NCBI RefSeq assembly: GCF_023159225.1
Contig: NC_063166.1
Location: forward strand, 73,658,575 to 73,722,574
Source: Perognathus longimembris pacificus
Lineage: Eukaryota > Chordata > Mammalia > Rodentia > Heteromyidae
DNA: 64,000 nt
Reading direction: 5' to 3'
The notes under the pieces are model-generated. The model made no database searches and had not been told where the DNA came from. It was given only the letters and a program-made list of their open reading frames with translations. A program made the translations under genes and the position numbers. Below, piece after piece: positions 30,289 to 41,700 of the stretch (the stretch's first letter is position 1; each line of letters begins with the position of its first letter).

Positions 30289-33112
30289 CTCTGCTCTCTT
30301 CTTGTAGCTCACAAATGAAACTCCACTAGAGAGGGCAGAGTTGGGAATGCCCAACTTTTCCTTCCAAGTGGAATGATGCCTTTCGGGCTTGCAGGTGGAG
30401 CCTCAAGAGAGGCGCCTCAAATCCAAGACTGCTTGCAAGTCTATGTGAGGAGTTGCGAATCTTACCCTCTACTGTATGATTAGGTTTTTACAAAAACATG
30501 TTTGTCTTTAAATACAAATATCTCAAGCGATTTGCTTCCGGCACTGAATCTCTGAATAAAATTAATACTGTGAGATGGCAACTGGCCAATGTTCCTTGTA
30601 AAATGTCAGATAGTCAATATTTTAGCTTTTCTCAGCCACTGGGCCTCAGTGACACCTCAGCTATACCCAGTGCTAAGGTAGTCACAGGTGATCTATAAAG
30701 GAATAGCCGTGTGCACTCATCAAATCTTATGTATAGCCACAGAAATTTGAATTTGATAGCATTTTTGTGTCCATGAACTATTCTTTGAATATGTCTGTCT
30801 CTTAGCCACACCATTGCTGTTCTTAGCAGGGGCCATAGCTTGTCCATTCCACAAGAGGAATCTGGTGTGTGTGGCCTGTGGCTGCAAGGCCAGAGCCAAG
30901 GCCGGAGCAAGAACACTACACTATGGAATAAAGGGGAGTATCTCTCCTGTTTCTCTGCCCATGGGTTGTACCGCTGAAGACAGTGACCACTTACCCACTC
31001 TGTTCATCTATGAACACAGACTGAGGCCTGGCACAGTGACTGACAATGTAGGCACCAGCCAGGGAGTGCTGGGGTGACCCAGAGTGGCATACATACACGG
31101 CTCAGCTGCTCAGGGTTGGAGGTCATGGTCAGAGCATGGGTGGATATCACTTCCTCCTTCCCCGATAACCCTCTGGGCCCACCTCCCCAGCTTCAGATCT
31201 TGCTAGTTGAGTGAATACTCAAACCCTTCCTTCCTTCCAAGTTATAATGGGAAGCTGCTTTCCCCATGGCCCTAAGCTGCTCAGATGTGAAGATGCCCCT
31301 AGGTTAAGGCCCCTCAGGGGTCCCCAACACCAGCAACAGGGATAGGAAGACAATCTCCCAATTGCCTTCTCCTTAGCTTCAGGGCTGGTGGCTGAAGACC
31401 AGAGGTGGAGGGAGGCCCCTCTCCCTTGCTAACGATGTTTGTGTGAAGCTGCAGCAGAGGGTGTGGCCTGACTCCATCCTGGCTCCCCTATTGGTCAGCT
31501 AATGGCTTCATACTCATCTTGGACTAGCTGGCTGATCAAGGAACTTGGCTAGCCTCTCTAGATCTGTTCCTTTAATACACAGAGTGCAGGGAATGAGAAC
31601 ATGGCTTACAAGTACTGAGCAAGCTGGAGTGCCTAGTAATGATATATGTGCTGCTCCTACAGATAAAACATGAGATGCCCAGTCTTAATCTGACTTCCAG
31701 ACCAAAATATTATATGTGTATATATTATATAAAATATACACCAAATATAGAATAGAATATACTAAAAAATATTATTCTGCAACTCACATTGAACGGGGTG
31801 TCTTTTCTTCCCCCTTATTGAGGCATCACAAATCTAGGTGCCCACCTACTGCTAGCTCTAGAGCTGCTTCCTTATTCCTTTAGTCCACTCAGGACCTGGG
31901 GCATGTGGAAAGCAAACATCTTTCCTGTGTGTAGGGTCTTGGGGATGGAGTCAGGCCACAAGGCTTCTTTCCTAGAGTTATTTGAGCCCAATCCCCAGAT
32001 CCATTCTGTACTTGCCTTGGGGCAACGTGAAGAAGCTCTTCTTTGCCCCTTCCTTTTCCCTGATCTCTCTCCCTCTCCTGCTCCCCTGGGGCTGGCCATT
32101 CTCACCCACTGGCTATTGAGAGGAGTAACTATAATGACTCACAAGAGAATAGGCATAGTAATAAGCACTTGACACTCATCTTTCAACCAGCCCCATGCAT
32201 CACCCTTTAGGTACACATGGTCAGCAACCTCACTTTACAGGTGAGGAAAATAATTCAGAGGAGGGGTGCTGCTTCCTGCCGCCCCTGCACTTCCTGGCCA
32301 GTCTCCACTCCCTCCCTCCTCGTTCTAGTTCCTCTCCTTGTCCTCTAGGGCTTGGACTAGGACTGAGGCAGAGCTTAGACGTCAGGGGCTATTTGGTCAG
32401 CAAGAGGTTCCACTTCCATCTGACCTCATGAAATGCCTTTCTAGTAAGAACCAGTACTTACCCACTCCTTCCTTCCTATTCCTATAGTCCGCAAATAACT
32501 TGCAAGTATGGCGGCCATGTCCTGGGGTAGCATGCCCTGGAGTTCAGCTCTTGAGCTCCTGAGCCCGGTGTGGAGAAGCCATGAACAACCAATGTAGAAA
32601 CAAATCCTAGTCACTAGGTTCAGGTGAATCCTATTTCTAACTGAAGAAAGAAATCCTGTGGTTTCCACACCAGGCAAAGGAACAAATAATTCTTGCAAGA
32701 AATACTGTTAAGGAATTCAGTGTAATGAATCAAGCCTAAGCCTTTCCAGAGGGTGTGTCACTTGTGTTCCATTTTTACTAGTGCCAGTTTTTCCAAGTGT
32801 AATTTACTCGCTTAGTTCAGTCTCTGAGGCGAAGAGGCCCTGGAGTGGCAACAGAAGCCAGGACTTGGAGGATTGGCTAGTGGGACCATGGGGTCTAGTC
32901 TCACTCTTCTCTGACCAAGACAGCTTGGCAGCTCCTGTTGGCTTTCCCACTAGGCCAAAGGCAGTCACTATGGCAAACACACACAATACCCAGTGCATGG
33001 AACTGCTAGAATGAAACCAAGAGTCTTCCCTGATTCTGTATATGCCATTATTCTACCCAGGAGAGAGCTCAGTCTTGACTAGAGGTCTGTAATATTTACT
33101 TACTTAAAAAAA
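30289..33112. other. long SINE-free unique stretch
   Basis: About 2.8 kb containing only a MIR (32140-32262) and an AT-rich patch (about 31700-31775). No exon recognised. Confidence 0.45.
32140..32262 (+). mobile_element. MIR element
   Basis: GCATAGTAATAAGCACTTGA, CCTCACTTTACAGGTGAGGA and TTCAGAGGAGG. Confidence 0.6.
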
Positions 33113-33119
33113 AATGTAG

Positions 33120-33318
33120 GGCTGGGAATATGGCCTAGTGGCAAGAGTGCTTGCCTCATATACATGAAGCCCTAGGTTCAATTCCTCAGCACCACATATA
33201 CAGAAAATGGCCAGAAGCGGCGCTGTGGCTCAGGTGGCAGAGTGCTAGCCTTGAGCAAAAGGAAGCCAGGGACAGTGTTCAGGCTCTGAGTTCAAGGCCC
33301 AGGATTGCCCCCCCCCCC
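33120..33318 (+). mobile_element. IDL-Geo dimeric SINE with short target duplication and C-run in place of A tail
   Basis: AATGTAG at 33113-33119 and 33319-33325. The 3' end reads CCAGGATTG followed by a C-run where an A-rich tail is expected. Confidence 0.87.
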
Positions 33319-33329
33319 AATGTAGCAGA

Positions 33330-33840
33330 GAGCCAGGTATTGGTGTCTTGCACCTGTGATCCTAGTTACTCAGGGGGCTGAGATCTGAAGATAGTGGTTT
33401 AAAGCCAGCCCAGGCAGTGCAGTCTATGAGACTATTATCTCCACTAAACTAAAAAAGAAAAAAAAGAAAAAGGCCCTAAGTGGAGCTGCGGCTCAAATAG
33501 TAGAGTACAAGTCTTTTTTTTTTTTTTTTTGCCAGTCCTGGGCCTTGGACTCAGGGCCTGAGCACTGTCCCTGGCTTCTTCTTGCTCAAGGCTAGCACTC
33601 TGCCACTTGAGCCACAGCGCCACTTCTGGCCGTTTTCTGTATATGTGGTGCTGGGGAATCGAACCTAGGGCCTCGTGTATCCGAGGCAGGCACTCTTGCC
33701 ACTAGGCCATATCCCCAGCCCTGTAGAGTACAAGTCTTGAGCAAAAAAAAAAAAAAAAAAAAAAAAAGCTCAGGAATAGTGCCCAAGCCTTGAGTTCAGG
33801 CCCTAGGACCAACACACACAAACACACAAACACACACCGC
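33330..33840 (+). mobile_element. 7SL-Geo SINE interrupted by an IDL-Geo insertion
   Basis: 5' part 33330-33515 (GCCAGGTATTGGTGTCTTGC to GTAGAGTACAAGTCTT); 3' part from 33723 through TTGAGTTCAGGCCCTAGGAC, then a CA-rich tail. Confidence 0.88.
33516..33722 (-). mobile_element. IDL-Geo dimeric SINE nested in a 7SL-Geo SINE, 16-bp perfect target duplication
   Basis: GTAGAGTACAAGTCTT at 33500-33515 and 33723-33738. The target lies in the Geo half of the host SINE. Confidence 0.95.
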
Positions 33841-33989
33841 CCCCATGAGCACGCAGAGTACCCTTAGGCCTTACTCTAACAACGTCCCACCCGTTCTTCA
33901 GGCCACTGTACACCCACCTATGGCTGTTCCATAAAGCTAGACTGGGCTAGCAGCTTGTTGGGGTTTTTGCAGGGGAGGGGAGGAGAGGC

Positions 33990-34160
33990 AGTGCTGTGCT
34001 TTAAACTAAGGCCTCCCACTTGAGCTGCAAACCCAACTCTATTTTGCTTATTTTGGTAGGGTCTGTGCTTCCGCTGGAGCTGGTCCTCAGATCAACATCT
34101 TCCTACCTCTGCCTTTGGAGTGGCCAGCACCACCACAGGTGCAGGCTACTATTCTGGTAC
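33990..34160 (-). mobile_element. B1+ID composite SINE, old and degraded
   Basis: GTGCTTTAAACTAAGGCCTC, CCACTTGAGCTGCAAACCC and a B1-like end CAGCACCACCACAGGTGCAG. Confidence 0.45.
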
Positions 34161-34680
34161 CCTGCTCAGACTTGACTATTTCATCCTTTCCTTTCTCTCC
34201 CATGCCCTGTGCCTCATGAATGAGGTCTCACAAAGCCCTTTCTGGCTGAGGAGCCATGTTTCCCAGGGCTAAAGACCAGTGTGTTCTTAAAAAGGCCCAG
34301 AGAACTTCAGCTCTCAAGGTGTTCCTGTCTTGTGGACCTGCTCTAACCTGCAGAAAGAAGACTAGTGTGAGGCGGGACTTCCGTTACGGGGCTTGAGAAG
34401 TGGTCCTGAAGAGTGATCGGCTGGGTGGGTGTGGGAGCTGGATGTGGTGCTGCCAACCCCCGCCCAGGGCACATTTTGTTCACCTGTGCTGGGGCAGGCT
34501 GAGAGGCAGGCGAGGTCAGGCCTCACGACTGACCGCTCAGTGAGCACATTCTCATGCCTCGTACGCACGATGCATTCATCAAATACCCAGGCAACAGAGA
34601 CAGAGATATCAGGAGCAGTGACTCCCTCAAATACAGATCTGATTTTTAAAACCTTTTGCCCCCACCCCCCCAAAAATCCA
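34161..34680. other. unique sequence just downstream of the proposed CHD6 poly(A) site
   Basis: Nothing recognised except the G-rich stretch immediately after the hexamer (minus strand). Confidence 0.4.
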
Positions 34681-37097
34681 GGATCAAGACCACAGACAAT
34701 TTATTATGTAAGACATGGGTGGAGAACGGTCAAGGAAGAGTTTATGGCTGTGAGTGATATGGAATTAGATGAAGAGGCTCAAGTTTGCTGAAGAGACTTT
34801 AAATTTGGCTTTTGCTCTTGGAAATGTCAAAATAATCATAAAGCAGCACTTACGCCTTACAGAGCAAGTAATCCACAGAGTTGTCAGTTTCATTTGGCAG
34901 ACAGGGTCACAACAGCAGTCAGACAGAAGCCTAAACACCCGAGAGTTAACATACAGGTCGGCAGGTATAACAAGGAGTGTGCATGCTGGTGGCTTCTCCC
35001 CTTCGATCTGGAGAGAACCTGGGACCGCCTAGGGGTGTAAGTGGGACCTGGGAAAGCAGCTTTTCCATACACAACAACAACAACAAGAACACAAGGACAA
35101 CAAAGGAAACCAGGCTCTGCTGGCTGTCTATAATACTCATGTGCAGTAAGGCTTTCAAGATACAGGAATTTTTATAGCATTTGTATTTTAAGGATTTAGG
35201 GCAAATACATTTTTTTTTCTACTCGATAAAAAGAAAATTAGTACTTAAAAGGTTCAAAAATATATCGATTGAGTGATTTTTTTTACATAAATAAATTATA
35301 TTGATTTTTTTTTTAAGGATTTAACAGCTGAAAAAACCCTTTCTGCTTCCACTGGAGGCAAAACGGAACACAATGTTAGTTAAATAGAAAGCAGCATTTC
35401 TAAGAAATCTGTTGTCAGCCTTACAGAGCATCCGCACTAGAGATGTCATTCAATAGGATTTATTCAATTCCTGGCTTATTTCTTCTTTATAGGATCAATT
35501 ATGGAATTGCTATCTTATATATTCGATTCTTAAAATTGGTATATTCCAAGTTTTGAAAATACATTTAGATTCATATTTTCATGATTGAACAGACTTCTTT
35601 GAGATGCTCATTTTAACATTTACATAATTTATAACCCCAAATGTATAAAAGACAATGACAAAAGCATCATAAATAAATAATGCAAAATGAAAGTTATGTC
35701 AAACATTTGGACCTTCTGATAAATTAGCAAAACGGTAACAGAAACAGTAAAAAAAAAAAAAAAAAAAAAAAGGAAAAAAAAAGAAAGAAAAGGAAAAATA
35801 CAGCGAATTGTGACAACACAAAGTGAAACACCTGCCGTATTTCCAGGCCCTGCAGGTCCTGTGTTCCCCAGAGTGCTCAGCCGCAAGCTCGTTTCAAGTC
35901 TCCAAAGTAAACTGCCCACCAGGTGGGACGTGCCCAACGTGAGAGGTGGCCGGAAGCCGAGGCGTGGTCGGACAAGTTCTTATTTAGCTCCTCAACATGG
36001 AGAACTAAGCAAGGAAAGAGAATACTGCAGACCTGCAACAGAGTCTCAGCTAAGTATAGTGTGGAATTGGGGCCAACCATGAGATCTAAATAGAGCAGAG
36101 AAACAACAGGGAGGAAAAGACTTTTCACAGTTGTAGCGTAAAGGGTGGCGCATACCTTAAATAACTGACTGCAGAACTTAGCGCCCAGGGAGGCCTCCTG
36201 TCAGGCGCTAGCAAGCACAGCTACAACCCACTGGGCAGGCAGGTCGATGGTGAGGATGTACAGGGGAGAATGAGGCTGCAGCAGCCCTGGTCCTGTGTTG
36301 GGGAGCTGGCGTGCATTCTGTGGAGTATGGACCCTCACCCACTCCCGCTGGCAGGAGCTCAAGCCGTGCTAAGCTCTCTCAGAGTTAAAAAGTCATCTTT
36401 CTGTTGGGAGCGGGCGGGTCCAGATACACAAAGGAATGCCCAGTCAGCCAGTATTTCTGCAGGTGTCTAAAAACAATGAAGGGGGAAATTACTAGCAGTA
36501 AGGTTTTTATTTCCATAAAGAAATCAATATATATGTTTCAACCGTTGGTTTATATACTTCTGACTAGGCTACTCAGTAATCATAAAATAGGGCCATATTT
36601 TAATTCTGATTAAAAAAAAATGCACCAGCACTTCCTTTTTCTGTGCTTTTTGGTTGTTTCCTCATTACATTCTTCCTATTTGACCGAGCTCGCAGGAAAA
36701 AAAAAAAGAGCCCCGCTTTGTCTCTGTCCTTCGTCCCTTCCACGACAAATCCCTAGACAGCTTTCTTTTGCCATTTTCCTCCTCAGGTGGAGTGGGAAGC
36801 TTGGAAGAGAAGGGGGAGGGCGTGTCACAAGTACTGCATCGACTACGACTGCTGGAATGAACCACTGGGTAACAGAAGAACTCTGCGCCTCCTAGACTAG
36901 GCACAGGACACTAAGCTCATGAAGTGGAAAGACCCTGCAACTATGAACATCTGTTACCATAGTTCTCAGACAGGAAATTAGGTAGGCCATATTACTCATG
37001 GAAACACAGGTTCCTGTGAACGTGAAGTGAGGGAAGTAACAAACCTTAATGGGATAAGAAACTTACAAGTCACAAGAATTTCTTAAATGAAAAAGTT
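34681..37097 (-). other. CHD6: CHD6 3' untranslated region (inferred)
   Basis: About 2.4 kb follow the stop codon to a canonical AATAAA at 34700-34705. The 35160-35640 part is very AT-rich and free of recognisable SINEs or L1, typical of a retained 3'UTR, whereas flanking intergenic DNA is packed with SINEs. Its 5' boundary is certain; the 3' end rests on the hexamer and downstream G-rich element. Other AATAAA hexamers on this strand (near 36506 and 35458) could give shorter messages. A homopolymer A run on the plus strand (about 35749-35771) would be a U-tract in the RNA. Confidence 0.65.
34700..34705 (-). terminator. CHD6: polyadenylation signal AATAAA, proposed end of CHD6
   Basis: Minus-strand AATAAA is followed 15-30 nt downstream by a T-rich then G-rich element (TTTTTGGGGGGGTGGGGG), the usual layout of a cleavage and polyadenylation site. 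Cleavage would fall at about 34680-34690. Confidence 0.6.
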
Positions 37098-37994
37098 CTA
37101 GTTGGTGGTGGCGCTGGAGTCTTTGAGCACCCCTTCCCCAGCCTGGGCCACATGTTCTCTCTCTGGGGGCAAAAGGGCACTGGCCTCGGTGCAGTTCTGG
37201 TCACTACCTGGCTCCCTCTCGCACCCAGGAGCGGGCTCTGGGTTGGGGTTGGGAGTGTCTCCCTTCGTCTTCTTCTTCTTCCTCTTCTGGTTCTCCAGAC
37301 CTGCTATTTCTGAGTGTCTGGCCTGCTGCATGGCGGGCAGGGCCATGCCCATGCCGGGGGACAGAAACATGGATGGGTAGAGGAGTCCAGGAGACACTCC
37401 CGGGATGAGAAAGGGGTTAAAAGCCACAGGATTACTAGTAGTTATTGCAGGTTCGGACTGGTCAGAAAACGGGCTAGGGCCTGGCTTGTCTTCCGCTAGT
37501 GAGTCTGTTTTCACGTCGCGGCTGCTTGGCTTGTCCTCCACTGTCTTCTCAGTGGCCGCCGAGCCACTTTTTGCTGTGCTTGAGAGAGACGCTGGCGCGG
37601 TGGAGGTGCAGGTGGTGGCCATGGGTGTGTTGAGAAGTCCCCCGACACCAAACATCTGGGGCACCGCGGCCACGCCCGGCAGCATCATGGGCAGCATGCT
37701 CAGGGTGTTCTTGACCTCTTCCCCTGTGGGCATGGTGGCAAAGCCGGCTGGGAAGCCCACCAGCCCGGTGAGGGGGATGCCTGGCATGTTTCTCACGTTC
37801 TGCAACCCCACCAGGTCCATGCCCGCGATCAGCCCGTTCATGAACAGCGGCCCCATTCCCGAGGGAGAGTCTGCCACGACGGCGGGCCCTTTCAGGAGGT
37901 CCGTCCGTGGCCGCCTGCCTCTCCTGCGTGAGCCCGCGTCTCGGAGAACCGGCTCAGCCAAGGTGTGGTTGAACTTGTTTTCTGGGAGAAACCC
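37098..37994 (-). CDS. CHD6: CHD6 last coding exon, 897 nt to stop TAG
   Basis: It starts after CTGTCCTTTCCCAG with [20 protein letters not shown], followed by a basic [14 protein letters not shown] patch. A Met/Gly/Pro/Leu-rich stretch follows ([55 protein letters not shown]). It resembles the C-terminal part of CHD7 and CHD9. Then come a disordered Ser/Lys/Asp section, [20 protein letters not shown], and a Lys-rich [12 protein letters not shown], a likely nuclear localisation signal. The protein ends DSSATTN with TAG at 37098-37100. It encodes 298 residues in phase 0. The open frame continues upstream of 37994, but the acceptor fixes the boundary. Confidence 0.95.
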   Translation of the reverse strand, partial: GFLPENKFNHTLAEPVLRDAGSRRRGRRPRTDLLKGPAVVADSPSGMGPLFMNGLIAGMDLVGLQNVRNMPGIPLTGLVGFPAGFATMPTGEEVKNTLSMLPMMLPGVAAVPQMFGVGGLLNTPMATTCTSTAPASLSSTAKSGSAATEKTVEDKPSSRDVKTDSLAEDKPGPSPFSDQSEPAITTSNPVAFNPFLIPGVSPGLLYPSMFLSPGMGMALPAMQQARHSEIAGLENQKRKKKKTKGDTPNPNPEPAPGCEREPGSDQNCTEASALLPPEREHVAQAGEGVLKDSSATTN

Positions 37995-38711
37995 CTGGGA
38001 AAGGACAGAGATACAAGATGCTAAGTTACTGGACAGAAGGTGGAGGCCGGGGGCCAGGGGGTGGCCGGGGCTCTGCACAGCTCCACAAATGGCTCCTGGC
38101 AGGAGAAGCATCTCGTCTACATGCCCAGAGGGTTTCTCTGCAGAGGCTGAGTGCCTCTGGTGGCACAGAAATGATCAGGGTGCCTGTGACTGCGACCAGT
38201 GCTTCCAACATGCTCACTGGCAAGAGCAGCGCCTCCCCGTGTGAGAGGCCAGCAGGACTGGAGCGGAGGCCGGCACTAAGATGCCTCTGAAACCCTGAGA
38301 CACAGAGAGCTGTGCGCTCTCCAACAGACAGCAGCAGGTGCCTTCCGGCTGATACAGGAGAGTTTGTCTGCATCGAAGCAGCAAATCGGAATAGGAAGAA
38401 GAGCGTTTTGGAGCGAGACAAACCTGACTTGGCCATGCCAAGGATAGCAGGTCAGCTGTGGTTAAAAAGGACAGCACCATTTACGTAAGGTCACTGGGGG
38501 TGAAGTGCTGCACAACTCCGAAGCCCCCAGGGACACTGTCCACTAGCCATGTGTGCTCTACGCCTAGGTCCCAAGCTCCTGGAGGCCACAACTGAGTGTG
38601 AACAGGATGTGTACAGAAATGAAGGGACTTGGGAACACTTCTGGGTAAATGCCACCAAAAGGGGTGCCTTTTTGGTTTCCCTTCAAGGAAACAACCTATT
38701 TTTCTTCTCTT

Positions 38712-38768
<57 letters not shown>

Positions 38769-41700
38769 TACTGTGGTTCAAACTTAGGCTGCACACTTGC
38801 CAAGCAGGTGTTCTCCTGCCCGAGTCATTCTGCCAGACCTTTCTGTGTTGGTCATTTTTGAGACAAGGCTTCACTTCATACCTGGCTTGGCCAGGACTGT
38901 GACTGTCCTATTTGCACTTCCCTGTCAGCTAGGATGGCAGGTGTGCACTGCCACACCCAGCCACCAGTTGAGATGGAGTCTTGTGAATGTTCTTTTGGAA
39001 TGGAGATCTTCTGCTCTCTACCTTTCAAAAGTAACTAGGATTATAGAATGGAGCCACTGTGCACAACCCTCTACTCTTTGTTTTGTGCTGGTGCAGGGGC
39101 TTGAACTGAGAGTCTGGGCACTGCCCCGGAGCTTTGAGCTCAAGGCTAGCACTCTACCACTTGAGCCACAGCTCCACTTCCGGCCTTTTGGTGGTTAATT
39201 GGAGATCAGAGTCTCATGGACTTTCCTGCCTGTGCTGACTTCAAACTGTGACCCTCAGAACTCAACCTCCTTAGCAGCTAGGAGTGAGCTACTGGTTCCC
39301 AGCTCTACCTTTCTTAATTAGCAAACAGCTCCAACGTCAGCCCTTCTGCTAACTAGACTGACAATGCGGTCTTCCATCACATACCTGGCCCCTTCTCTAC
39401 CACCATCCAGGACGGCTATGCCAAACAAGGCCAGGGAGCAGACTGGCGCCGCTGTGGCAGCAGGCAGATCCCACACACACCTTTCTTCTCTGAGGTGGAA
39501 ACTAGGGGTCAGGGTGGGGATCTGACAGGGAGGTCTGCTTGCAGAACTAATTACACAAACTGTTGCAATTACAATAGATCTGCTCTCAATTTGTTTCCCA
39601 GGGGATGGAAATCCTGGTAGGAAGAGAGCAAATTCCTTTCAGGACTTAGTGCCCATAATCCCTGAGCCATGGAGAACTCTGCACACCCCCTTCTCTACTG
39701 CCTTCCATGGCCCCTGTCATTATTGAGTCATACACATCCATAGGGTTAAGACTAGGCCGGTGACATGGGTGCTGTCGAGCAGTCTCTTGTCTTTTGTTAG
39801 GGGAAGGAGTGTAAAGCGGTCTGTCCCTGTTAGTGGCCAGGGATCCCCAGTCAGCTGCTCCTTTCCAAACACACCGAAGGGAGGCAGCCTCACTGCCTGC
39901 CGTCTCTACAAAGCCTGTGTTCATTTACACTTCCTCTCAATCCTGAGTGGCTGACAGTGGATTTGCACCGGGGACGTGGGGCTACCATGTAGAGCAGCAG
40001 AGCAGCACAAAGTGGGAGAGTTCGCTGGGCCCCCAGTATGAGGGAACCCACCATCTTGAAAAGCTGTGGTTGGTGCCTTTCCCAGACCGTCCTTTATTCC
40101 TGCAAGTCTACAGAGAGGGGGGAATCTGACAGGGACAGGCCAAGCTCGCTGGTTCACAGCCTCCTGTCTGGAGAATCAGAGGTGGGCAGGACTGGCAGTA
40201 TTCCTTAATAGAACAGACTCTTGGGGGGAAAGAAAGGAGGTGCCCAGAGACACTGAAAGAGACATATCTAACCTAGCTAGACACACTGAGAACGTCAGAC
40301 AGAGAAATCCTATTCTTAGGGCCTGGAGCCCTGGAGAATGTGGAGAGAGACATCAGTGAGGCTAAAGATGTCTAAGTGCTGAGTCGGGGGATTAGGAACT
40401 TGAACTCACAGCTCTGGCACTTCCCACTGTTTTCATGGTTTCCCATCTCCTTGAACTATTATATAAAGGAGGGGCAGTTGTAGGAGTGTTGGCGGCACTG
40501 CTCTCTGGGAGGCTCTCTGGAGGCTGTGGGGACATGTGTGGTGAGCTCCAAGAGGAGCAGCTCTGGACATGTCCATTCCCCAATGGGGAGCATACAGCAC
40601 CTCCAACGGTGCTGGGGGTTTGGTGGTGACAGGAAGAGCAGCACGAGAAACACTAGCTGCCACTAACAAAGTGTCCGCATCTAATCCAAGGGCTCTGCTG
40701 CATGGTCTCAACCAATCATTACACCTACCCCGAAGTTAGCACTATCACCACAGCCACTCACAGAGAACTTGTAATTTACAGGATGGATGGTGAAATTATG
40801 AGTATCTGAGGTGTGCATGTGTACATTTGTACTGGGGTTCGAACTCAGGGTCTTTTACTACTCTTACTCTGCTTTTTCACTCAAGGCTGGCACTGTACCA
40901 ACTTTAGCCACACTTTAACTTCTGGCTTTTTTTTTTTTTTCCTGGTTAATTAGAGATAACAGTCGTTTTCCTGCCCAGGCTGGCTTTGAACTACAATCCT
41001 CAGATCTCAGACTACTGAGTAGCTAGGACTACAGGTGTGAGCCACTGGTGCCTGGTACATCTGAAAGTTTTGAATCCCCAAACATAGTTATTTATGAAGT
41101 TTCACACTTGTCTTACAATTTCCCAAAAAAACACAACAGTTCAATATGGGAAGCTTTATGAAACCTCTCAAAAAGCCCTGGCTGGAGAAATCTATGCAAA
41201 AGTTACACTTGTCTCTCTTCCCTTTCAAAACTGAGGGCCCTGGGACGGCCCTGGGGTCCAGATGGGAGAGACAGAGCAGGTGAGAGCCTGGGCCTTTTTG
41301 CACACCCTACCATGCAATGATACTTATTCCCAATACTATCAACCATTGGCAATGTGCTAGGCTGATTTATCTTTGCGTATGCTGCAAGCGCTCCTTCTAG
41401 TTCTTGGTTGGAAACAGAGACAGTGAGAAGGATTGCTCCCAGTCTGTCTTAAGCTCATTGATGCTGGTCCTTGCTCTGGGCTGGCTACTTTCTCTAGATT
41501 GTGCAGTCTGGGATTGTTGCTGGCCCCATGACCTTTCCTATTTAGCACAAATCCATTCCAGGACTTCTCCAACTGAGACCTCTTCCTTGAAGCCCACCCA
41601 TAGCCAAGGGGCAGGAAAATGGGGAGAGGCTTTTTCCCAAGGGCACGTTCCACCCCAGACATCTTTCAGTTAGGAAGAAAACAGCCCAGCACATGATGAG

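Noticed and set aside
1..34680. EMILIN3 or another neighbour gene expected from human synteny
   Set aside because: No exon with EMILIN or C1q-like motifs was found; the gene probably lies outside the window.
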